Source of the DNA: Haladaptatus sp. DJG-WS-42
GTDB lineage: Archaea > Halobacteriota > Halobacteria > Halobacteriales > Halococcaceae
Assembly: GCF_037198285.1 (NCBI RefSeq)
Contig: NZ_CP147243.1
Coordinates: 1,302,001 to 1,366,000, forward strand
Reading direction: 5' to 3'
Length of the DNA stretch: 64,000 nt
Shown: positions 9,312 to 18,597 of the stretch, piece by piece
Numbering within the stretch: the stretch's first letter is position 1
Layout of the letters: every line of letters begins with the position of its first letter
Translations under genes and position numbers: made by a program
The notes under the pieces: model-generated
Databases searched by the model: none
Told to the model about the DNA's origin: nothing
The model's input: only the letters and a program-made list of their open reading frames with translations

Positions 9312-10514
9312 TTAGACGGCGACGCCCAGCCATCGCTCGACCGTCTTCGAGTAGCGCATCGCCATCGTCCCCAGAATGCTCATGACGAGGACGTAACCGA
9401 CGCCAATCGCGGGAATCGTCTCGCTCAGCACGAGCGATCCACCAGCAGTGGCGGCAATCGCGGCGACGACGAGCGAGAACTCGCCGCGGGCAATCATGGC
9501 AAGTGAGACGCGAACCGAGCGCCGCGGGCCGAGATTGTAACGCTGGCCGCTCACGTACCCTGAGAAGAGTTTGCTCGCGGTGGTCACGACGACGAGTACG
9601 AGGACGGGCACAGCGACCGTGACCAAGAGCCGGGGATTCGTGCTGAGGCCGATCGAGAAGAAGAATACGGCGGCGTAAATGTCGCGCTCAGAGGAGATGA
9701 TGCGCTCGATGCGGTGGGCGTGGGAGGTCGTGCCGAACGCTGCGCCGATAAAGAAGGCGGCAACGGCTTCGCTCACGCCAAAGGCGAGTGCAAGCCCGCC
9801 AACGAACACGATTGCGCCAACGATGCGGAGCAAGAACAGTTCGGACGATTGCACGTCTAAGAGGCGTTCAATCAGTGGTTGGCCGCGGGCGGCGAGGGCG
9901 ACGAGCACGACGAGGAATGCGCCTGACCGGGCGAGGGACGCTCCAATCTCAGCAAGGCCGCCGTCACCGAACGCGAGCGCAGTGAGGATGGCGAGGTAGA
10001 CGGCGAGGACGATGTCTTCGAACACGAGCACGCCGAGGATGGTCTCGCTCTCGGGGTCTGCAATCCACCCGAGGTCAACGAGCGTTTTCGTGATGATGGC
10101 GCTCGAAGACGCGTAGACGATACCAGCGAGGAAGAACGTCTCGAGCGGCGAGAAGCCGAGGGCGAAGCCCGCGAGAACGCCGATGCCGAAATTCACGACG
10201 AAATCGACGCCCCCGGCAATACCGAGCTTGCTCCCCGCCTGCAGCAGGCGGTCGAAGCTGAATTCGAGGCCGATGAAAAACAGCAAAAAGACGATACCGA
10301 GCTCCGCAAGCAGGTCGATGAACTCTCGCGTCTCGATGAGCGTGAGCGACTGTCCTGCGATTTCGGGCGCGAAGGGGCCGATGAGGATGCCAAAGAGGAT
10401 GTAGGCGGGAATCACCGACTGCCCGAGGCGGCTCGCAATGCTCCCGCTGATTGCGAGGACAGCGAACACGACGCCCGCTTCGAGGAGGAGATTTCCGGCT
10501 GGCCCAGCCGCCAT
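9312..10514 (-). CDS. Cation/proton antiporter (CPA2, KefB/KhtU-like)
   Basis: 400-aa membrane protein with about 12 helices of the Na+/H+ exchanger superfamily, CPA2 branch. Recognisable stretches are GILIGPFAPEI near the N-terminus, FFIGLEF, the GIVYASSSAIITKTL segment, and FFSIGLSTNP. It probably exports K+ or Na+ in exchange for protons across the cytoplasmic membrane. It lacks the C-terminal TrkA-N domain of KefB; the regulatory part is supplied by the separate TrkA-C protein encoded just upstream in the same operon (1 nt gap), as in the two-component KhtTU/AmhTM systems. Confidence 0.88.
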   Translation of the reverse strand: MAAGPAGNLLLEAGVVFAVLAISGSIASRLGQSVIPAYILFGILIGPFAPEIAGQSLTLIETREFIDLLAELGIVFLLFFIGLEFSFDRLLQAGSKLGIAGGVDFVVNFGIGVLAGFALGFSPLETFFLAGIVYASSSAIITKTLVDLGWIADPESETILGVLVFEDIVLAVYLAILTALAFGDGGLAEIGASLARSGAFLVVLVALAARGQPLIERLLDVQSSELFLLRIVGAIVFVGGLALAFGVSEAVAAFFIGAAFGTTSHAHRIERIISSERDIYAAVFFFSIGLSTNPRLLVTVAVPVLVLVVVTTASKLFSGYVSGQRYNLGPRRSVRVSLAMIARGEFSLVVAAIAATAGGSLVLSETIPAIGVGYVLVMSILGTMAMRYSKTVERWLGVAV

Positions 10515-10515
10515 C

Positions 10516-11001
10516 TCAGGCTCCAGACGAGAGCAGTTTGTTGAGCGCGGTAACCTGCTCGCGCGTGCCGAGGGCGACGAGATAGTCGCCGGGCTCGATG
10601 GTCGTCTCAGGGCCGGGGTTCGGGATGGTGTCTTCGCCGCGTTGGATGGCGATGACGGAGGCTCCCGTCGTTGCGCGAATGCCGGAGTCAGCGAGCGTTT
10701 TTCCGGCGAGCGGCGAGTATTCGGGAACCGACTCCCAGTTGATGATGGCGTTTCCGAGGGGGACAGAGAGGTTTTCGACGGCGACCGACTCGAAGTACGC
10801 GCCTTCGAGAATCGCGCCGAACTGGCGGGCGCGCTGGCTGTCTAAGTCGAACAGTTTTTGGCTATCAGCATCCGGATTCGGCCGATAGAACACCTCTCGG
10901 CGACCGTCGTGGTGGATAAGCGTGATGAGTCGCGCATCACCGCCAACCTCCAATTCGAATTTCCGTCCCACACCCGGGATATCAGATTCGTAAACCGTCA
11001 T
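10516..11001 (-). CDS. TrkA-C domain regulatory subunit of K+ antiporter (KhtT/AmhT-like)
   Basis: 161-aa soluble protein. The N-terminal half (residues 1-75: MTVYESDIPGVGRKFEL) matches the KhtT/AmhT N-terminal domain. The C-terminal half is a TrkA-C (RCK-C) domain ending IEPGDYLVALGTREQVTALN, which binds small ligands and gates transport. It is transcribed first and is followed after 1 nt by the antiporter gene, so the two form one regulated K+/H+ antiport system. The start is close to the divergent hef gene. Confidence 0.88.
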   Translation of the reverse strand: MTVYESDIPGVGRKFELEVGGDARLITLIHHDGRREVFYRPNPDADSQKLFDLDSQRARQFGAILEGAYFESVAVENLSVPLGNAIINWESVPEYSPLAGKTLADSGIRATTGASVIAIQRGEDTIPNPGPETTIEPGDYLVALGTREQVTALNKLLSSGA

Positions 11002-11094
11002 ACGAGAGCCTTCGCAGGAGAGACCAATAAGCAGTCGGCCACTTTCACCCCGCTACACGAACCCTTAACCGAGGGCACGCCAAATTTTCGTAAA

Positions 11095-13521
11095 ATGGCG
11101 GCGACCGACCAGCAAGCCTACGTAGACCACCCGATGCTCGTCCCGTCGGTCATCGAGCGCAGACTGTATCAAATCGAACTCGCGGGCGACGCCCAATCGG
11201 ACCATACGCTTGTGTGCCTGCCAACCGGCCTCGGGAAGACCACGGTGAGCCTCCTCGTCACCGCCCAACGCCTCCAGCAACACGGCGGCAAGTCCGTGTT
11301 GCTCGCGCCGACGAAGCCGCTCGTCCAGCAGCACGCCGAGTTCTATCGGATGGCCCTCGACATCCCCGACGAGGAGGTCGTCGTGTTCACGGGCGAGGTG
11401 CGCCCCGACGACCGCGTCTCCCTCTGGCAGGACGCAACAATCATCATCGCCACCCCACAGGTCATCGAAAACGACCTCGTCGGCAGTCGAATTTCACTCG
11501 CTGACGTAACCCACCTCACCTTCGACGAGTGCCACCGCGCGACCGGTGACTACGCCTACTGCTACATCGCAGAGCGGTATCACGCAGATGCCGATGAGCC
11601 ACTCGTGACGGGCATGAGCGCGTCGCCGGGCGGCGATTCAGAGGAAATCCTCACCGTCTGTCAGAACCTCGGCCTCTCGAATGTGGCCGTGAAAGGCGAG
11701 GGCGATTCTGACGTAGACGAGTACACCCACGACACGGAAGTCGAGTGGAAAAACGTCCAAGTGCCGAAGGAAATTTTGGAAATCCGCGACGGGATGAACG
11801 AGGTGGTCAAAGACCGTCTGGAGAAGCTGAAACAGCTTGGCGTCCTGAAATCCGCGCGTGTGGACATTTCGAGGAAGGAGCTGTTCGCCGCCCAAAAGGA
11901 ACTCCAGAAACTCATCCGCAACGACCAGTCTGAGGGGTACAAAGGGATGAGCGTTCACGCCGAGGTGATGAAGCTGAAACACGCCGTCGAAGTCGTCGAA
12001 TCCCAAGGCGTCGAATCGCTCATCGCCTACTTCGAACGGCTGCGTAACGAGGCGCGGTCGTCAGGCGCGTCGAAAGCCAGCCAGCGACTCGTCTCCGAGC
12101 CGAAAATCCGCGAGGCGATGCGGAAAGCCCGCGAGTACGACGGCCTGCACCCGAAACTCTCCCAAACGCGGATGCTGATAGCAGAGACTCTCGGTATCAA
12201 AGACGGCGAGCGCGTCATCGTGTTCACCGAGTACCGCGACACCGCAGAGACGCTCGTGGAGTTCCTCTCTGCGCACTTCTCGGTGCGAAAGTTCGTCGGC
12301 CAAGGTGACCGCGAGGGCTCCGACGGGATGACCCAAAAAGAGCAACAAGAGACGCTCGACGCCTTCCGCGGCGGCGAGTTCGAGGTGCTCGTCTCCACGT
12401 CCGTCGCAGAGGAAGGCTTAGACGTGCCGGAAGTCGACTTGGTGCTGTTCTACGAACCTGTTCCGAAGGGGATTCGCTCGATTCAGCGCAAAGGCCGGAC
12501 CGGGCGGCAGGCAGAGGGCCGCGTCGTCGTGCTCATCGCCAAGAACACGCGCGACGAGGCCTTTTTCTGGAAGTCTCGACAGGAAGAGTCGAAGATGCAA
12601 GACGAGTTGCAGAAGCTGAAAGGCATCGTCGCAGACATCGAAACGGAACTTGGCCAACACGCGCTGAGCGAGTTTGCGAGCGCGGAGACCGGCAAAGAGA
12701 GCGCGGCGGTGAAAGCCGAGGCAAACGGCGGGAGCGAGGCGAAAAAGAACGTGCAGCCCGCGCTGACTGACTTTGCAGAGGCAAAGAAAGAGGGCGGCGA
12801 AGACGACGAAGCCGAACCCGAGAAAGACGTGCCGCGGGCGGGCGGCATCGAAGACGAGGACGTGGTCGAAATCGTCGCCGACCAGCGCGAACTCGATTCG
12901 ACCATCGCCCGCGACCTCTCGAAGCGCGACGGCGTGAAAATCCGTTTAGAGACGCTCGAAGTCGGCGATTACGTGCTTTCAGACCGCGTCGTCGTCGAGC
13001 GAAAATCGGTCTCTGATTTCCTCGATACCCTGACCGGAGGCGACCGCTCGATGTTCGAGCAGGTGGGCGACGCGGCGCGCTACTACGGCCGCCCCGTCGT
13101 CATCATCGAAGGCGATAATTTGTACGGCGAGCGCAACGTCCACCCGAACGCGATTCGCGGCGCGCTTGCCTCGCTCGCCATCGATTTCGGCGCGAGCGTG
13201 CTGCGCACTGAAGACCAGAAAGACACGGCTGACCTGCTCCAAGTGATTGCCTCTCGCGAGCAGCAAACCGAACAGCGCGAGGTGCGCGTCCACGGCAAGA
13301 AGACGAAGAAAACGCTCACCGAACAACAGGAGTACGTCGTCGCGTCGATTGCCGACATCGGCCCGGTCACGTCGCGGGCGTTACTGGCTGACTTCGGGAC
13401 AGTCGAAGCCGTCATGGAAGCCACCGAAGCGGAGTTGATGGAAGTGAAGGGCGTTGGCAAGGTGACGGCCGAACGGATTCGAGAAGTGGTGGGCAGCGAC
13501 TACAAATCGAAGCAGAACTAG
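11095..13521 (+). CDS. hef: Hef helicase-nuclease (XPF/FANCM family)
   Basis: 808-aa structure-specific helicase-nuclease for stalled replication forks. The N-terminal superfamily 2 helicase has PTGLGKTT (residues 43-50) and the DECH box at 144-147, with the VSTSVAEEGLD and QRKGRTGR motifs in the second RecA lobe. A Lys/Glu-rich linker (about residues 540-600) leads to an ERCC4 nuclease with the ERKS catalytic motif at 635-638, and the end is a tandem helix-hairpin-helix (ADIGPVTSRALLADFG). The frame is open further upstream, but ATG 11095 begins the conserved protein and avoids overlap with the divergent gene. Gene dosage and fork rescue roles are known for haloarchaeal Hef. Confidence 0.95.
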   Translation: MAATDQQAYVDHPMLVPSVIERRLYQIELAGDAQSDHTLVCLPTGLGKTTVSLLVTAQRLQQHGGKSVLLAPTKPLVQQHAEFYRMALDIPDEEVVVFTGEVRPDDRVSLWQDATIIIATPQVIENDLVGSRISLADVTHLTFDECHRATGDYAYCYIAERYHADADEPLVTGMSASPGGDSEEILTVCQNLGLSNVAVKGEGDSDVDEYTHDTEVEWKNVQVPKEILEIRDGMNEVVKDRLEKLKQLGVLKSARVDISRKELFAAQKELQKLIRNDQSEGYKGMSVHAEVMKLKHAVEVVESQGVESLIAYFERLRNEARSSGASKASQRLVSEPKIREAMRKAREYDGLHPKLSQTRMLIAETLGIKDGERVIVFTEYRDTAETLVEFLSAHFSVRKFVGQGDREGSDGMTQKEQQETLDAFRGGEFEVLVSTSVAEEGLDVPEVDLVLFYEPVPKGIRSIQRKGRTGRQAEGRVVVLIAKNTRDEAFFWKSRQEESKMQDELQKLKGIVADIETELGQHALSEFASAETGKESAAVKAEANGGSEAKKNVQPALTDFAEAKKEGGEDDEAEPEKDVPRAGGIEDEDVVEIVADQRELDSTIARDLSKRDGVKIRLETLEVGDYVLSDRVVVERKSVSDFLDTLTGGDRSMFEQVGDAARYYGRPVVIIEGDNLYGERNVHPNAIRGALASLAIDFGASVLRTEDQKDTADLLQVIASREQQTEQREVRVHGKKTKKTLTEQQEYVVASIADIGPVTSRALLADFGTVEAVMEATEAELMEVKGVGKVTAERIREVVGSDYKSKQN

Positions 13522-14147
13522 CGGCCCGCTTTTTTGACGGCGGCGAGCGCATCTGCGGCTTCGTGGGCGGCTTCGAGATACTCTTTCGTACGCCCGACAT
13601 CGTCTTCCTGTTCTGCGGCTTCAGTGAGTTTCGTGAGCGTGCGGACGAGCGATTGTTGGGCCTGGGTGAGGTCTGCGGTTTGCGTGGCAGGTGAATTCTG
13701 TGGTGTTGACTGCGGGGGCGCACGGGCGATTTCGGTCGCCTGCTCGCCGAGGTCGTCCATCGCGGATTCGGCGGCTTGCTGGGCCGCTTCGAGCTCATTT
13801 GCTTTCGCCTCGGCGGCCGCCTGTTCGACGGGGTGTGCGCCGTTTTCGGCTTCAGGTTGTGGTTGGGTGGATTGGTCGGCTTGCGATTGTTGTGTCTGCT
13901 GGTTTTGTTGTGCCTGCTGCGCCTGTGCGTCGCGTGCGTCCTGTTTGTTGCCTTCGCAGGTGGCACAGAACTCTTGGCCCTGATAGCGGAAGATGGGGTC
14001 GCCACAGGTGTCACAGTGCTTGTTGGTCATCGTCGCGCCCTTGAGCAACAGCTCGCTCATGCGTTCGGTCTCTTTGCGGTTCGCCTCGTCCTTCTTGAAC
14101 TGTTCGCGGAGGCGTTGGCGTTCTGCCTCTTTGTCGAACCCACTCAT
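13518..14147 (-). CDS. Zinc-ribbon protein of the Sjogren's/scleroderma autoantigen 1 family
   Basis: 209 aa. A charged helical N-terminus ([16 protein letters not shown]) is followed by a zinc ribbon with cysteines 45, 48, 61 and 64 ([18 protein letters not shown]), then a long Gln/Ala-rich low-complexity linker (about 68-150) and a helical C-terminus. The N-terminal layout matches the archaeal proteins related to human autoantigen p27 (ZNRD2). The start at 14147 is chosen because upstream in-frame codons add an atypical segment. It converges on hef with a 4-nt overlap. Cellular role unknown. Confidence 0.82.
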   Translation of the reverse strand: MSGFDKEAERQRLREQFKKDEANRKETERMSELLLKGATMTNKHCDTCGDPIFRYQGQEFCATCEGNKQDARDAQAQQAQQNQQTQQSQADQSTQPQPEAENGAHPVEQAAAEAKANELEAAQQAAESAMDDLGEQATEIARAPPQSTPQNSPATQTADLTQAQQSLVRTLTKLTEAAEQEDDVGRTKEYLEAAHEAADALAAVKKAGR

Positions 14148-14267
14148 ACTCGACTGCACGCACGCTATCTCAAAAAGGCCTCCGGCGAAGTTTGCGGCGA
14201 CATTTTCCCGCAAGAAGGCCACGGTTTCGAAGCGTTTAACCCGGAAACAGAGAGTGATTCAGGTATT

Positions 14268-15182
14268 ATGGCGAAAGTTAGCATAGTCGGTGCTGCTGGC
14301 ACGGTCGGCGCCGCCGCCGGGTACAACCTCGCGCTTCGTGACGTGGTAGACGAACTCGTCTTCGTGGACATCCCGAAGATGGAAGACAAGACGGTCGGGC
14401 AGGCGGCCGACACGAACCACGGCATCGCGTACGACTCGAACACGCGCGTCGTCCAGGGCGACTACGCGGCCACGGAAGGCTCCGACGTCGTCGTCGTTAC
14501 GGCTGGCATCCCACGCAAACCGGGCCAGACCCGCATCGACCTCGCGGGCGACAACGCGCCCATCATGGAGGACATCGGCTCCTCGCTCGCCGAGTACAAC
14601 GACGACTTCATCAGCGTCACCACGTCGAACCCGGTTGACCTGCTGAACCGCCACCTCTACGAGACCGGCGACCGCGCCCGCGAGCAAGTCATCGGCTTCG
14701 GTGGGCGCCTCGACTCCGCGCGCTTCCGCTACGTCCTCTCAGAGCGCTTCGACGTGCCCGTCAAAAACGTCGAAGCCACCATCCTCGGTGAGCACGGCGA
14801 CGCACAGGTTCCGGTTTTCTCGAAAGTCCGCATCAACGGCGCAGACCCCGAGTTCTCGAGCGACGAGAAAGACGAGATTCTCGCAGACTTAAAAGAGTCC
14901 GCGATGAACGTCATCGAGCGCAAGGGCGCAACCCAGTGGGGTCCCGCAACGGGCGTTGCCCACATGGTCGAAGCCATCCTCTACGACACTGGCGCAGTGC
15001 TCCCCGCGAGCGTCGCCCTCGACGGCGAGTACGGCCACGACGACGTCGGCCTCGGCGTGCCGGTCAAACTCGGCTCGAACGGCGTCGAAGAAATCGTCGA
15101 CTGGGACCTCAACGAGCTCGAACGCGAGCAGCTCGGTGCGGCCGCAGACAAGCTCTCTGAGCAGTACCAGAAAATCAGCTAA
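14268..15182 (+). CDS. mdh: Malate dehydrogenase (LDH-like)
   Basis: 304-aa NAD(P)-dependent malate dehydrogenase of the tetrameric lactate-dehydrogenase-like class, catalysing malate/oxaloacetate interconversion in the TCA cycle. The nucleotide-binding loop is GAAGTVGAA (residues 7-15). The substrate arginines fall in [10 protein letters not shown] and [14 protein letters not shown], and the catalytic histidine lies in [15 protein letters not shown] 14268 gives the family length; the longer open frame upstream is non-homologous. Surface acidity matches the well-studied haloarchaeal enzyme. Confidence 0.97.
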   Translation: MAKVSIVGAAGTVGAAAGYNLALRDVVDELVFVDIPKMEDKTVGQAADTNHGIAYDSNTRVVQGDYAATEGSDVVVVTAGIPRKPGQTRIDLAGDNAPIMEDIGSSLAEYNDDFISVTTSNPVDLLNRHLYETGDRAREQVIGFGGRLDSARFRYVLSERFDVPVKNVEATILGEHGDAQVPVFSKVRINGADPEFSSDEKDEILADLKESAMNVIERKGATQWGPATGVAHMVEAILYDTGAVLPASVALDGEYGHDDVGLGVPVKLGSNGVEEIVDWDLNELEREQLGAAADKLSEQYQKIS

Positions 15183-15233
15183 GCCGGTTTACCCTGCCAG
15201 TTTTTTCGCGCCCACGCCAGTGAGTGTCGACGC

Positions 15234-15341
15234 TCAAATCTGGCGCTGGTCGTCGGTTCTGGTGTGTGGCTCGTCCGGAACGGGCACGCCAATGAGCGCG
15301 GCCCATTCTTCGAGATGCCGGTGTTCGCGTCGCTGTGCCAT
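15234..15341 (-). CDS. Putative 35-aa protein convergent with mdh
   Basis: Short frame encoding MAQRREHRHLEEWAALIGVP followed by VPDEPHTRTDDQRQI. It has haloarchaeal composition and a plausible amphipathic helix. A TATA-like AATTATATTC lies about 36 nt before the ATG, and a GGTGG element complementary to the 16S 3' end lies about 9 nt before it. These signals support expression. No family is recognised, so the call rests on composition and signals only. Confidence 0.45.
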   Translation of the reverse strand: MAQRREHRHLEEWAALIGVPVPDEPHTRTDDQRQI

Positions 15342-15469
15342 TCTCCCACCTAGCCAAGGTACGTTCAGCCGAGAATATAATTGTTTTGTCAATTCACCCG
15401 AGACGAGTCTGACAGCCGTCGGTCACGGCGAGGAGAGAACGCCAAGACAAAGAGGGTGAAACCAGCGTC

Positions 15470-15718
15470 TCAGGGGATGAGCTGTTCGCCATCGTCGTCG
15501 TAAATTTTAATGGCGTCAACCGGACAGACGCGCGCGGCGAACTTGGCATCGAACTCTTCGCCTGCTGGTACGTCGCGGACAAAAATGTCCTCATCTTCTT
15601 CCTCACCCTCAAGCAGGTCTGCTTTGCCCGCCGTCTCGTCGCGGGCGAACCCTTCCTCCCACTCGGCAACGCACTGGAACATGCCAATGCAGGTATCGCG
15701 GTCGAACTCGACTTTCAT
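15470..15718 (-). CDS. Small [3Fe-4S]-type ferredoxin
   Basis: 82-aa electron carrier. Cysteines 10 and 16 (CIGMFQC) and Cys65 followed by Pro (VCPVDAI) match the single-cluster archaeal/actinobacterial ferredoxin pattern. The position that would carry a fourth ligand is Met13, so a [3Fe-4S] cluster is expected. The second ancestral cluster site is replaced by a very acidic insertion ([12 protein letters not shown]). It is divergent from hel308, sharing a palindromic TATA region. Confidence 0.88.
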   Translation of the reverse strand: MKVEFDRDTCIGMFQCVAEWEEGFARDETAGKADLLEGEEEDEDIFVRDVPAGEEFDAKFAARVCPVDAIKIYDDDGEQLIP

Positions 15719-15767
15719 GGCCTGCGCTTTGGCCGATTCGGTAATAGGGTTGACGGAGCGGGCGACA

Positions 15768-15775
15768 GTTTAAAC
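15768..15775. promoter_or_regulatory. Palindromic TATA element between ferredoxin and hel308
   Basis: GTTTAAAC is a perfect palindrome in the 81-nt divergent intergenic region. Its centre is about 28 nt upstream of the hel308 ATG, the classic distance for a leaderless archaeal transcript. On the other strand it sits about 53 nt from the ferredoxin ATG, which would give a leader of about 27 nt. It may act as a bidirectional promoter core. Confidence 0.5.
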
Positions 15776-15799
15776 GGCAAGACGCGAGAAAGGAGAGTA

Positions 15800-18058
15800 A
15801 TGGATGTCGCGGACCTCACTGGCGTACCCGAGTGGTTTCCCAGCCACTTACAGGACGCCGGAATCGAATCGCTCTACCCGCCACAGGGCGAGGCGGTCGA
15901 AGCAGGAATCACGGAGGGGCAGAGCATCGTCGCAAGCGTGCCAACGGCGAGTGGCAAGACGCTCATCGCCCAACTTGGCATGCTCGCAAGCGTCGAACGC
16001 GGCGGGAAAGCACTCTATATCGTTCCCCTGCGCGCGCTCGCAAGCGAGAAAAAAGCCGAGTTCGAGCAGTTCGAACAGTACGGCCTCTCGATTGGCGTCT
16101 CAACTGGAAATTACGAATCCGACGGCGAGTGGCTCGGCAAGTGCGACATCATCGTCGCCACCAGCGAGAAAGTGGACTCACTCGTCAGAAACGGCGCGCC
16201 GTGGATCGACGACCTGAGCTGTGCGGTCGCAGACGAAGTCCACCTCGTCGATGACCGCAGTCGCGGCCCGACGCTCGAAGTCACGCTCGCCAAACTCCGC
16301 CAGCGGAATCCCGGCCTGCAAACCGTCGCGCTCTCTGCAACTGTTGGCAACCCCGAAGACATCGCCGAGTGGCTTGACGCGACGCTCATCGACGCCGATT
16401 GGCGACCCATCGAACTCCAAAAAGGTGTCCACTACGGACAGGCGCTCCACTTAGAAGACGGCACACAGCGTTCCTTGCCAGTGAGAAACGGCGAGAAACC
16501 GACCGCCGCGATCGTCAAAGACACGCTCGCAGACGAGGGTTCGACGCTCGTGTTCGTCAACTCACGACGAAATGCCGAAGCCGCGGCGAGACGGCTCGCG
16601 GGCGCAGTCGAAGACTTCCTCGGCGCAGAAGAACGCCGGAAACTCGCGGAACTCGCCAAAGAGATTCGCGACATCTCCGACACTGAGACGAGCGACAACC
16701 TCGCAGACGCGGTGAAAAAAGGCGCGGCGTTCCACCACGCCGGGCTGACGAACGAACACCGGACGGCCGTCGAAGACGCCTTCCGCGATAGACTCATCAA
16801 GGTCGTCTCTGCGACGCCGACGCTCGCCGCCGGGGTGAACACACCGAGTCGTCGCGTCATCGTGCGTGACTGGCGACGCTACGACGGCACGCTCGGCGGG
16901 ATGAAACCGCTCTCGGTGCTCGAAGTCCACCAGATGTGTGGCCGTGCGGGCAGGCCGGGACTCGACCCCCACGGCGAAGCCGTCTTACTCGCAAACTCGC
17001 ACGACGAACTCGACGAGCTGTTCGACCGCTACATCTGGACGGGGCCGGAAAACGTGCGCTCGAAGTTGGCCGCCGAGCCCGCAATGCGCACCCACATCCT
17101 CGCCACCGTCGCCTCCGGGTTCGCAGACTCCTGGCAGGGCCTGCTCGACTTTTTAGACCAGACGCTGTACGCGACCCAGACGACAGAACAGGGGCGCATC
17201 GAGCAGGTGCTCGACAACGTCCTCGACTACCTCGAAGTGAACGGTTTTCTCGAACGCGAGGGCGACGATATGTTCGCCACGAGCATCGGCCACACCGTCT
17301 CGCGGCTGTACGTAGACCCGATGAGCGCCGCAGAAATCATCGACGGGCTTCGGGCGACCGACGAGCGCCCGACCGCCTTTGGGCTGTACCACCTCGTGAG
17401 CCGGACGCCAAACATGTACCAACTCTACTTGCGCTCGGGTGACCGCGAGCAGTACACAGAGGAGTCCTACGAGCGCGAACGCGAGTACCTCGGACGGATG
17501 CCAAGCGAGTTCGACGCCGGGGAGTTCGAGGACTGGCTCTCGGCGCACAAGACCGCCCGCATGATGGAAGATTGGGCGAGCGAGGAGGACGAAGACCGCA
17601 TCACCGACCGCTACGGCATCGGACCGGGTGACATTCGCGGGAAGGTCGAAACTGCGGATTGGTTGCTCGGCGCGGCGGAGCGGCTCGCGGGCGAACTCGA
17701 CTTACAGTGGGCCCCCGCCATCCGCGAGGCCAGAAAGCGCGTCCAGTACGGTGTGGGCGAAGAACTCCTCGACCTCGCGGGCGTTCGCGGCGTGGGGCGA
17801 AAACGCGCCCGGCGACTCTACGAGGCTGGAATCACGACGCGTGCTGAGTTGCGCAACGCCGACAAAGCCGTCGTGCTCGGAGCGCTTCGTGGGCGGCGCA
17901 AGACGGCCGAAAACATCCTCGAAAACGCGGGCCGACAGGACGCGTCGATGAACGGCGTTGACCCCGACGCCGAAGCGAAAGCCCGCGTGACGCGAGCCAC
18001 CGGCGGCGATGACACCGATGACACCGAAGAAGACCAAGCGACGTTTGGTGATTTCTGA
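15800..18058 (+). CDS. hel308: Hel308 (HelQ-type) superfamily 2 DNA helicase
   Basis: 752-aa ATP-dependent 3'-5' helicase acting at stalled forks and in recombination control. Walker A PTASGKT is at residues 48-54, the DEVH box at 145-148, and motif VI lies in [19 protein letters not shown] winged helix, a ratchet domain and a C-terminal helix-hairpin-helix ([20 protein letters not shown]) follow in the expected order. The start is 28 nt below a TATA box, so it is probably leaderless. It overlaps the Cgi121 gene by one base, a pairing common in haloarchaea. Confidence 0.96.
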   Translation: MDVADLTGVPEWFPSHLQDAGIESLYPPQGEAVEAGITEGQSIVASVPTASGKTLIAQLGMLASVERGGKALYIVPLRALASEKKAEFEQFEQYGLSIGVSTGNYESDGEWLGKCDIIVATSEKVDSLVRNGAPWIDDLSCAVADEVHLVDDRSRGPTLEVTLAKLRQRNPGLQTVALSATVGNPEDIAEWLDATLIDADWRPIELQKGVHYGQALHLEDGTQRSLPVRNGEKPTAAIVKDTLADEGSTLVFVNSRRNAEAAARRLAGAVEDFLGAEERRKLAELAKEIRDISDTETSDNLADAVKKGAAFHHAGLTNEHRTAVEDAFRDRLIKVVSATPTLAAGVNTPSRRVIVRDWRRYDGTLGGMKPLSVLEVHQMCGRAGRPGLDPHGEAVLLANSHDELDELFDRYIWTGPENVRSKLAAEPAMRTHILATVASGFADSWQGLLDFLDQTLYATQTTEQGRIEQVLDNVLDYLEVNGFLEREGDDMFATSIGHTVSRLYVDPMSAAEIIDGLRATDERPTAFGLYHLVSRTPNMYQLYLRSGDREQYTEESYEREREYLGRMPSEFDAGEFEDWLSAHKTARMMEDWASEEDEDRITDRYGIGPGDIRGKVETADWLLGAAERLAGELDLQWAPAIREARKRVQYGVGEELLDLAGVRGVGRKRARRLYEAGITTRAELRNADKAVVLGALRGRRKTAENILENAGRQDASMNGVDPDAEAKARVTRATGGDDTDDTEEDQATFGDF

Positions 18059-18555
18059 TGCGGATAGTCGAAGGAACTGCAATCATTGATGACATCACCG
18101 GGTTCGTCACTCGACTCCAGGACATCGGCGCAGCAACCGGGTGTACGATTCAGGCGTTCGACGCGCGCTACGTCGTGAGCGAAGCCCATCTCCGGCGGGC
18201 GGTCGAACTCGCAGACCGAGCCTTCGACCGCGGCGAGAACGTCGCCGACGACCGAGCGGTCGAGATTCTGCTCTACGTCGCCGCACGACGCCAGATAAAT
18301 CGGGCGCTCGAAGTGGGCGCGAATGAAGGCGAGTGCGACCTCGTCGTTTTGGTGGTCGAAGACAGAACCGGTGACGAAACGGCCGCGGCAAGTGCGGTTG
18401 GCGAGTTACTCACCGCGAACGAGACGCTCGGACGCTACGACGAAACGCTCGTCTGCGACGTTTTCGACATCGGTGAGAAAGAGCGTGCTGCCTCGGACGC
18501 GTCGCTCGAAGCGCTCGTCCTTGAACGCGTCGCGCTGCTCGACGTGTCGAAGTAA
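18058..18555 (+). CDS. cgi121: KEOPS complex subunit Cgi121
   Basis: 165-aa protein resembling the archaeal Cgi121/TPRKB subunit of KEOPS, the complex that installs N6-threonylcarbamoyladenosine at tRNA position 37. Characteristic segments are IQAFDARYVVSEAHLRRAVELA and AVEILLYVAARRQINRALEVG, the second being the region contacting Bud32 and tRNA. It starts on the last base of the hel308 stop codon and is therefore translationally linked to it. Confidence 0.85.
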   Translation: MRIVEGTAIIDDITGFVTRLQDIGAATGCTIQAFDARYVVSEAHLRRAVELADRAFDRGENVADDRAVEILLYVAARRQINRALEVGANEGECDLVVLVVEDRTGDETAAASAVGELLTANETLGRYDETLVCDVFDIGEKERAASDASLEALVLERVALLDVSK

Positions 18556-18597
18556 CCGGAAAGCGCATTTTTACTGTCACACCGCATACTTGATGGT

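Noticed and set aside
14236-14257. TTTAACCCGGAAACAGAGAG upstream of mdh
   Set aside because: Core partly fits an ORB, but the left half and the G-run are absent; TTTAA is better explained as the mdh TATA box.
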